Below are positions 5,480 through 9,964 of a stretch of DNA of 9,964 nucleotides, in pieces (position 1 is the first letter of the stretch; every line of letters begins with the position of its first letter). Origin of the DNA: Oscillospiraceae bacterium (GTDB lineage: Bacteria > Bacillota > Clostridia > Oscillospirales > Acutalibacteraceae); NCBI GenBank assembly GCA_029013165.1, contig JAQXMV010000057.1, forward strand, positions 1 through 9,964, given 5' to 3'. The translations under genes were made by a program, and so were the position numbers. The notes beneath the pieces are model-generated. The model did no database searches, was not told where the DNA came from, and saw only the letters and a list, made by a program, of their open reading frames with translations.

Positions 5480-8072
5480 ATCCTTTTGCGTCGTACCAGG
5501 TCTTCCCGGAATGAACATCGGCAGAAAGACGAACGCTCATCTGACAGGCGTTTTCCATTTCCTGCTGCAAAATCTGCTCGGCTCTCTCCCTTTCCTGCTC
5601 CGGACATTCCACGATCAACTCATCGTGCACCTGCATGATCAACCGTGCCCGGAGGTTTTCCTCTTTCAGTCTGCGGTAAACCCTGATCATAGCGATCTTG
5701 ATGATGTCCGCAGCAGTTCCCTGCACGGGCATATTCTTCGCCACACGCTCGCCGAAAGACCGCAGCATCTTATTACTTGCCGTCAGCTCCGGCAGGTATC
5801 GGCGTCTGGCAAAAACAGTCTGAGCATAGCCTTTTTCTTTGGCAGATTCCACACTCTTTTCCAGGTACTTTTCGATACCGCTATAATGATGCAGATAACC
5901 TTTGATATAATCATCAGCCTCACGGCGCGTTACGCCGATATCCTTTGCCAGAGAAAAGGCGCCGATACCGTAGACAATGCCGAAATTGACCGCCTTGGCC
6001 CGACTTCTCATCAGCGGTGTCACCATATGCAGCGGCATATCGAAAACCTGAGAAGCCGTGATGGCATGAATGTCTTCGCCCTTATTGAAAGCGCTGATCA
6101 TCGTGCTGTCCTGTGCCAGATCCGCCAGCACGCGCAGCTCGATCTGTGAATAGTCGGCGTCCACCAGCACATTGCCCTCGCCGGCAACGAAAAAGCGGCG
6201 CATCTCACGACCCAAAGGAGAACGCACGGGAATATTCTGCAGATTCGGCTCGGCGGAAGAAATCCTGCCGGTTCTCGTCTCGGTCTGATTGAGGGTTGAA
6301 CGGATTCTGCCGTCGGCATCAATGACCTTCAGCAGACCCTCGCAGTAAGTGGACTTGAGCTTGGATATAGCCCGATATTCCAGGATATCCGCAACCACGG
6401 GATAATCCTCGGCCAGTTCCTCCAGCACCTCGGCATTGGTGGAATAGCCGCTTTTTGTCTTTTTCTTGGCGGGAATCCCCATTTTTTCAAAGAGGGCCTC
6501 CCCCAACTGTTTCGGGGAATTCAGATTAAACTCAAAGCCTGTCTGCGCAAAGATTTTTTCCTTAAGTCTTTCCACCTCTTTGCCCATGGTTTCTCCGAAG
6601 TTCTCAATTCCCTTACGGTCAACGGAAAAACCGATATTCTCCATACTGGCAAGAACCTCAGCAAGGGGCAGCTCAATGTCACAAAGAAGCTCTCTCTGGC
6701 CGTTTTCCTCAATCACCGAAAGTAAGGCGGCGCAAAGCCCGGGCAGGGCTGCGCAGTTGACCGCAAAATCGCTGTCATCATCATCGCTTTCCACGGTGGG
6801 CAGAGCAACGGCATATTCATCACACAGCCGATGAATGTCATAGGATTTAGACGAGGGATTGAGAATATATCCCGCCAAAGTCGTATCCATCACAAGATTG
6901 CAAAACGAAATTTCTCTTTTGAGAATATATTTATAAAGTTCCTTGGAATCGGCGGTATATTTTTTCCATTCGCCGCCGCAAAACTGCCGCAGAAAGCTGT
7001 CAAAATCCAGACAGTCCCGATGGACGCATTTGACGGTATTCTCCGTGAAAAAATATATTTTGCTGATTTCTTCACCGCTGAATTCCGTAAGAAAGTAGGA
7101 CTCTCCGGCATTTTTCATCTCGCCCAGCAGGGCACACAGATCTCTTTCCTCCCGGCAAACGATCGCTTCAGCGGCAGCAGCCTGTGTTTCTTCCGGCGCC
7201 GTCTCGGCGGTCAGTCCCAGCTTTTCGATGATACCGAACATTTCGAGATTGGCCAGCAGTTTGATGGCTTTAAAGCTGTCGGGTTTTCTGATTCTGTAGC
7301 TTGCAAGATCCGTATCAATGGGTGCTTCCAGGCAAATTCTGCCGAGGTCACGGCTGAGATAGGCGCTGTCTTTGCCTGCAATGAGCTTTTCCCGTACGCC
7401 TTTTTTGATATCCAGCTCATCTATATGTTCATAGATATAATCAATACTGCCGTAATCCTGAATCAGCTTGCCGGCGGTTTTTTCGCCGATTCCGGCCACA
7501 CCGGGGATATTATCGGAAGTGTCACCCATGAGTGCTTTGATCTCAATCATACCCTGAGGGCTGACGCCGTAAACCTCTTTGATTTTCTCCACATCATAGA
7601 GCACCGTCGCCGGCTTGCCCATTTTGGTGGAAGCCAAAAGAACACTGGTGTTTTCGCTGACGAGCTGCAGAGAATCTCGGTCTCCCGTGGCCAGAAAACA
7701 CCGGTTTTCTCCTGTACATTGAGCTGAGAGCGTGCCGAGGATATCGTCGGCCTCATAGCCCTCTTTTTCGACGATCCTATAGCCTAAATCCGTCAGAAGC
7801 TCCTTGAGTATGGGCATTTGACTTCTCAGCTCCGGCGGCATAGGCTTTCTGCCGGCTTTATAGTCTTGATACATTTGATGACGAAATGTCGGCGCTTTCA
7901 GATCGAAAGCCACAGCAACAGCATCCGGCTCACACTCCTGTGAAAGCCGGATGAGTATATTCATAAAACCGTAAATCGCATTAGTGAACTGTCCCTGCTT
8001 ATTGGAAAGCAGTTTAATACCGTAAAAAGCACGGTTCGCTATGCTGTTTCCGTCAACTACCAGAACTCTCAT
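5478..8072 (-). CDS. polA: DNA polymerase I
   Basis: An 864-aa family A polymerase that removes RNA primers and fills gaps in replication and repair. The N-terminal 5' nuclease domain (about 1-290) shows DGNSIANRAFYG (7-18), YKAGRKPMP (71-79), GYEADDILG (105-113), TGDRDSLQL (129-137) and GDTSDNIPGVAGIGEKTA (183-200). The C-terminal polymerase domain has motif A DADYSQIELR (638-647, catalytic D640), motif B RSRAKAVNFGIVYG (689-702, with R689, K693, F697) and motif C QVHDELIVE (814-822, D817). The middle domain (about 300-470) lacks the DxE proofreading motif: SYFLTEFSG (325-333) sits where E. coli has DTET, so 3'-5' exonuclease activity is probably lost, as in Taq and Bacillus enzymes. The acidic run ESDDDDSD (428-435) is a local quirk. 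AAGAGGTG lies close before the ATG, 39 bases after the dus stop, indicating co-transcription. Confidence 0.97.
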   Translation of the reverse strand: MRVLVVDGNSIANRAFYGIKLLSNKQGQFTNAIYGFMNILIRLSQECEPDAVAVAFDLKAPTFRHQMYQDYKAGRKPMPPELRSQMPILKELLTDLGYRIVEKEGYEADDILGTLSAQCTGENRCFLATGDRDSLQLVSENTSVLLASTKMGKPATVLYDVEKIKEVYGVSPQGMIEIKALMGDTSDNIPGVAGIGEKTAGKLIQDYGSIDYIYEHIDELDIKKGVREKLIAGKDSAYLSRDLGRICLEAPIDTDLASYRIRKPDSFKAIKLLANLEMFGIIEKLGLTAETAPEETQAAAAEAIVCREERDLCALLGEMKNAGESYFLTEFSGEEISKIYFFTENTVKCVHRDCLDFDSFLRQFCGGEWKKYTADSKELYKYILKREISFCNLVMDTTLAGYILNPSSKSYDIHRLCDEYAVALPTVESDDDDSDFAVNCAALPGLCAALLSVIEENGQRELLCDIELPLAEVLASMENIGFSVDRKGIENFGETMGKEVERLKEKIFAQTGFEFNLNSPKQLGEALFEKMGIPAKKKTKSGYSTNAEVLEELAEDYPVVADILEYRAISKLKSTYCEGLLKVIDADGRIRSTLNQTETRTGRISSAEPNLQNIPVRSPLGREMRRFFVAGEGNVLVDADYSQIELRVLADLAQDSTMISAFNKGEDIHAITASQVFDMPLHMVTPLMRSRAKAVNFGIVYGIGAFSLAKDIGVTRREADDYIKGYLHHYSGIEKYLEKSVESAKEKGYAQTVFARRRYLPELTASNKMLRSFGERVAKNMPVQGTAADIIKIAMIRVYRRLKEENLRARLIMQVHDELIVECPEQERERAEQILQQEMENACQMSVRLSADVHSGKTWYDAKG

Positions 8073-8111
8073 TTCGCACCTCTTCCTCGCAATAGGATTT
8101 GCATTTTTTTC

Positions 8112-9080
8112 TCAGCTATTCTCAGCGGTGATCCGAAAAGCCAGCTCTTCGAGCTGCTCGATGCTTTCCAGGGCGCCAACCTTTTGACGGTAAGAAGCCG
8201 CACCTCTGATACCTTTGATATACCAGGCGGCGTGCTTTCTCGCCTCCCGAATGCCGACGCGCTCCCCCTTGTATTGGCAAATACGCCGGATATGCCCCAC
8301 CATCACTCTCATTCTTTCGCTGACAGGCGGCTCGGGCAAAATCACTTCGCTTTGCAAATAGGCGCTGATCTGGCTGAAGACCCAGGGTCTGCCCAAAGCG
8401 CCTCTGCCGACCAGCAGATAATCACAGTTGGTTTCCTCAATCATTTTCGCCGCGGAGATCCCGTCGGTGATGTCGCCGTTGGCAATGACAGGGATCGAAA
8501 CACTGCTTTTGACACGGGCGATCATTTCGCGGTCAACGGGCGGCGCATACATCTGACTGCGTGTGCGACCGTGAACGGTGATGGCGTCCATGCCGGCGGC
8601 TTCGGCGCGCTTGGCCATTTCCACACAGTTGATGCTGTCGCTGTCCCAACCGAGACGGATTTTCACCGTCACGGGTATATCCACCGCTTTTCTCACGCTC
8701 TCCATGATTTTTTGCGCCAGCTCAGGATTTTTCAGCAAGGCCGCACCGCCGCCGTTTCCGGCGATCTTCGGCGCAGGACAGCCCATATTGATGTCGATGA
8801 CATCGGGCTGATAGGCAAGACAGCTCACGGCGCTTTGGGCCATGATGTCCGGATCACTGCCGAAAATCTGTGCCGCCGCCGGCCTCTCGGCGTCGGAGAG
8901 CACAAGGAGAGACTTGCTTTTCCTGTCGCACATGGTCAGGCCCTTACTGCTGACCATTTCGCTGACGACATAAGTCGCCCCGAATTCCACGCAGATTTCA
9001 CGGAAAGCCCTATCTGCCACACCGGCCATGGGCGCAAGGCCCGCGGAGCGCGAATTAATTTCTATATTACCGATTTTCAT
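8112..9080 (-). CDS. dusB: tRNA-dihydrouridine synthase, DusB type
   Basis: A 322-aa FMN enzyme that reduces uridines to dihydrouridine in tRNA using NADPH. An (alpha/beta)8 barrel is indicated by the FMN-binding start LAPMAGVADRAFRE (15-28), the active-site DINMGCPAPKI (96-106) with catalytic C101, TVKIRLGWD (138-146), the histidine motif ITVHGRTRSQMY (167-178), VIANGDI (198-204), and the phosphate-binding LLVGRGALGRPW (222-233). The C-terminal helical tRNA-binding part contains GIREARKHAAWYIKG (276-290), whose RKH and WYIKG favour the DusB subgroup. AAGGAAA precedes the ATG and lies within the 13-bp gap after the upstream gene. The three genes of this strand therefore look like one transcript, with the promoter outside the window. 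Confidence 0.93.
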   Translation of the reverse strand: MKIGNIEINSRSAGLAPMAGVADRAFREICVEFGATYVVSEMVSSKGLTMCDRKSKSLLVLSDAERPAAAQIFGSDPDIMAQSAVSCLAYQPDVIDINMGCPAPKIAGNGGGAALLKNPELAQKIMESVRKAVDIPVTVKIRLGWDSDSINCVEMAKRAEAAGMDAITVHGRTRSQMYAPPVDREMIARVKSSVSIPVIANGDITDGISAAKMIEETNCDYLLVGRGALGRPWVFSQISAYLQSEVILPEPPVSERMRVMVGHIRRICQYKGERVGIREARKHAAWYIKGIRGAASYRQKVGALESIEQLEELAFRITAENS

Positions 9081-9093
9081 GAATGTTTCCTTA

Positions 9094-9964
9094 TCATTTG
9101 AAGAATATTCTGAAGAAGTTCAGAATCAGAGAGATCAGCCGGAGCAAAAGTCCGATCACACCGTTGGTATTTTCACTGCTGCCGCTGGGCTGGCTGGAGG
9201 TGACGGGACTGATGGTGCCCGTCTGGGCGTCAAAGGCAAAATACTGCGGATATTCCTCGTCCTGCCAAACGGTCAGCTGTGAGCTGGCGTTCAGTATGCG
9301 GTAAATGATACGGTTGACGCTGGTGTGGAAATTGCTGTGAGAAATATCACGGACGAACCAGGTCCAGTCGCGGAAGCTACAGCTGGAGGCGTCCACGATC
9401 ATATCCTTGGAGATATATTTCGAGGTGCCCAGGAGCTTCGACTGCATGACATAATCCGTAGAAAGGGTGTCGCCGTATTTTTCCGCCGTACCGCCGAAAG
9501 AGATAGCAGACAGCTCAATGGAACCGTCACCCTGCTTGTCGCTATCCTCGAAAAACGGCATCAGGGGTACATTATATTTGGCAACAATGGCAAACTTCAT
9601 GCCGCGGCTCGTCAGCGTCGAAATCGTCTGATCAATCCGGTTCATGACGTTATAGTGGTAATAGTCGATTTTATTGATCAGACCTCTGTATTCCTGCATT
9701 TTACCTGCAAAAATCAGATTCTTGGCTGTCTCATAGTTCTCATCGTCCACCATGCTCCAATAGGCCGGCATGGTGCCGAAAGTGGAAAGGACAAGGCGCG
9801 GCACAATATTATCCGCGATCTTGTCATAAATCGACTGCACCATGGTCGTGCCGGCGCCGAGCATACTGATGCAATAAGTGACATTGACAAGGGAAGCCAA
9901 CAGCTCACCCATTTCATTGCCGTCCTCATCGCTGAAATTCGTATAATAGGCCAGCATATCCGGG
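9094..9964 (-). CDS. Probable alpha/beta hydrolase (lipase-like), 5' end outside the window, with hydrophobic C-terminal tail
   Basis: The frame stays open through the last base, so the ATG at 9957 is probably internal (codons for Pro-Asp precede it) and the N-terminal part, including any nucleophile serine, is missing. Counting from that Met, I see KFAIVAKYNVPLMPF (121-135), the acidic turn QGDGSIELS (142-150) with D144 as a candidate catalytic aspartate, and DWTWFVRDISHSNFH (197-211) with H207 as a candidate catalytic histidine. This Asp-then-His order is what lipase-like alpha/beta hydrolases show, but without the serine elbow the call is provisional. After a Ser/Thr/Pro/Asn-rich linker (about 246-265), the protein ends in a strongly hydrophobic segment (266-286, GVIGLLLRLISLILNFFRIF) and a final Lys. 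This resembles a membrane anchor or amphipathic helix. The gene is followed after 13 bases by dusB, probably in one operon. Confidence 0.6.
   Translation of the reverse strand, partial: PDMLAYYTNFSDEDGNEMGELLASLVNVTYCISMLGAGTTMVQSIYDKIADNIVPRLVLSTFGTMPAYWSMVDDENYETAKNLIFAGKMQEYRGLINKIDYYHYNVMNRIDQTISTLTSRGMKFAIVAKYNVPLMPFFEDSDKQGDGSIELSAISFGGTAEKYGDTLSTDYVMQSKLLGTSKYISKDMIVDASSCSFRDWTWFVRDISHSNFHTSVNRIIYRILNASSQLTVWQDEEYPQYFAFDAQTGTISPVTSSQPSGSSENTNGVIGLLLRLISLILNFFRIFFK

Noticed and set aside
6831..7727. Plus-strand open frame of 298 codons opposite polA
   Set aside because: It is antisense to the conserved polA reading frame and has no ribosome binding site or recognisable domain.
8184..9101. 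Plus-strand open frame of 305 codons opposite dusB
   Set aside because: It lies wholly antisense to a gene with all Dus motifs, and its product is His/Gly-rich with no domain. It arises from the codon bias of the real gene.
1..9964. CRISPR array, defence island or phage module
   Set aside because: No regularly spaced direct repeats, nucleases, integrases or structural phage genes are visible on either strand.

Overview
The window looks like a chromosomal segment from an anaerobic Firmicutes/Clostridia-type bacterium. The supporting signs are protein style, purine-rich ribosome binding sites, sigma-A-like promoters, a DNA polymerase I whose proofreading site is degenerate, and an oxygen-sensitive type of iron alcohol dehydrogenase. 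Genus cannot be read from the sequence. Apart from the edges, coding density is high, and each gene or operon has its own recognisable terminator.

Layout. Positions 1-198 carry no gene; the first 80 bases are about 81% G+C and full of short inverted repeats. A minus-strand AMP-forming acyl-CoA synthetase (255-1967) ends at a clear terminator (199-234). It is divergent from a TetR-family regulator (2327-2938). The 359-bp space between them holds two opposed promoter candidates and two palindromes that could be the regulator's operators. The regulator converges with a small L-2-amino-thiazoline-4-carboxylate hydrolase-family protein (3121-3612, minus), and a strong hairpin between them can end transcription from both sides.

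Upstream of that small gene lies a non-coding stretch of about 600 bp. It contains a 277-bp element (3751-4027) with 21-bp terminal inverted repeats (20/21 identical), TA at both outer ends, and nested internal stems; it looks like a MITE. A second, unrelated block of inverted repeats (4056-4204) follows and forms the leader or control region of an iron-dependent alcohol dehydrogenase (4243-5418, plus). That gene ends in a terminator whose T-tract overlaps the stop codon of the converging polA gene.

The right half is a minus-strand operon-like run with short gaps: a 5'-truncated probable alpha/beta hydrolase (9094 to the window end), a DusB-type tRNA-dihydrouridine synthase (8112-9080) and DNA polymerase I (5478-8072).

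Functionally, the left half suggests regulated acyl activation (ligase plus its likely repressor) and alcohol/aldehyde redox metabolism, while the right half is housekeeping (tRNA modification, DNA repair). I see no defence system, CRISPR array, phage or integrase. The most distinctive material is non-coding: the MITE-like element and the structured leader of the alcohol dehydrogenase gene.
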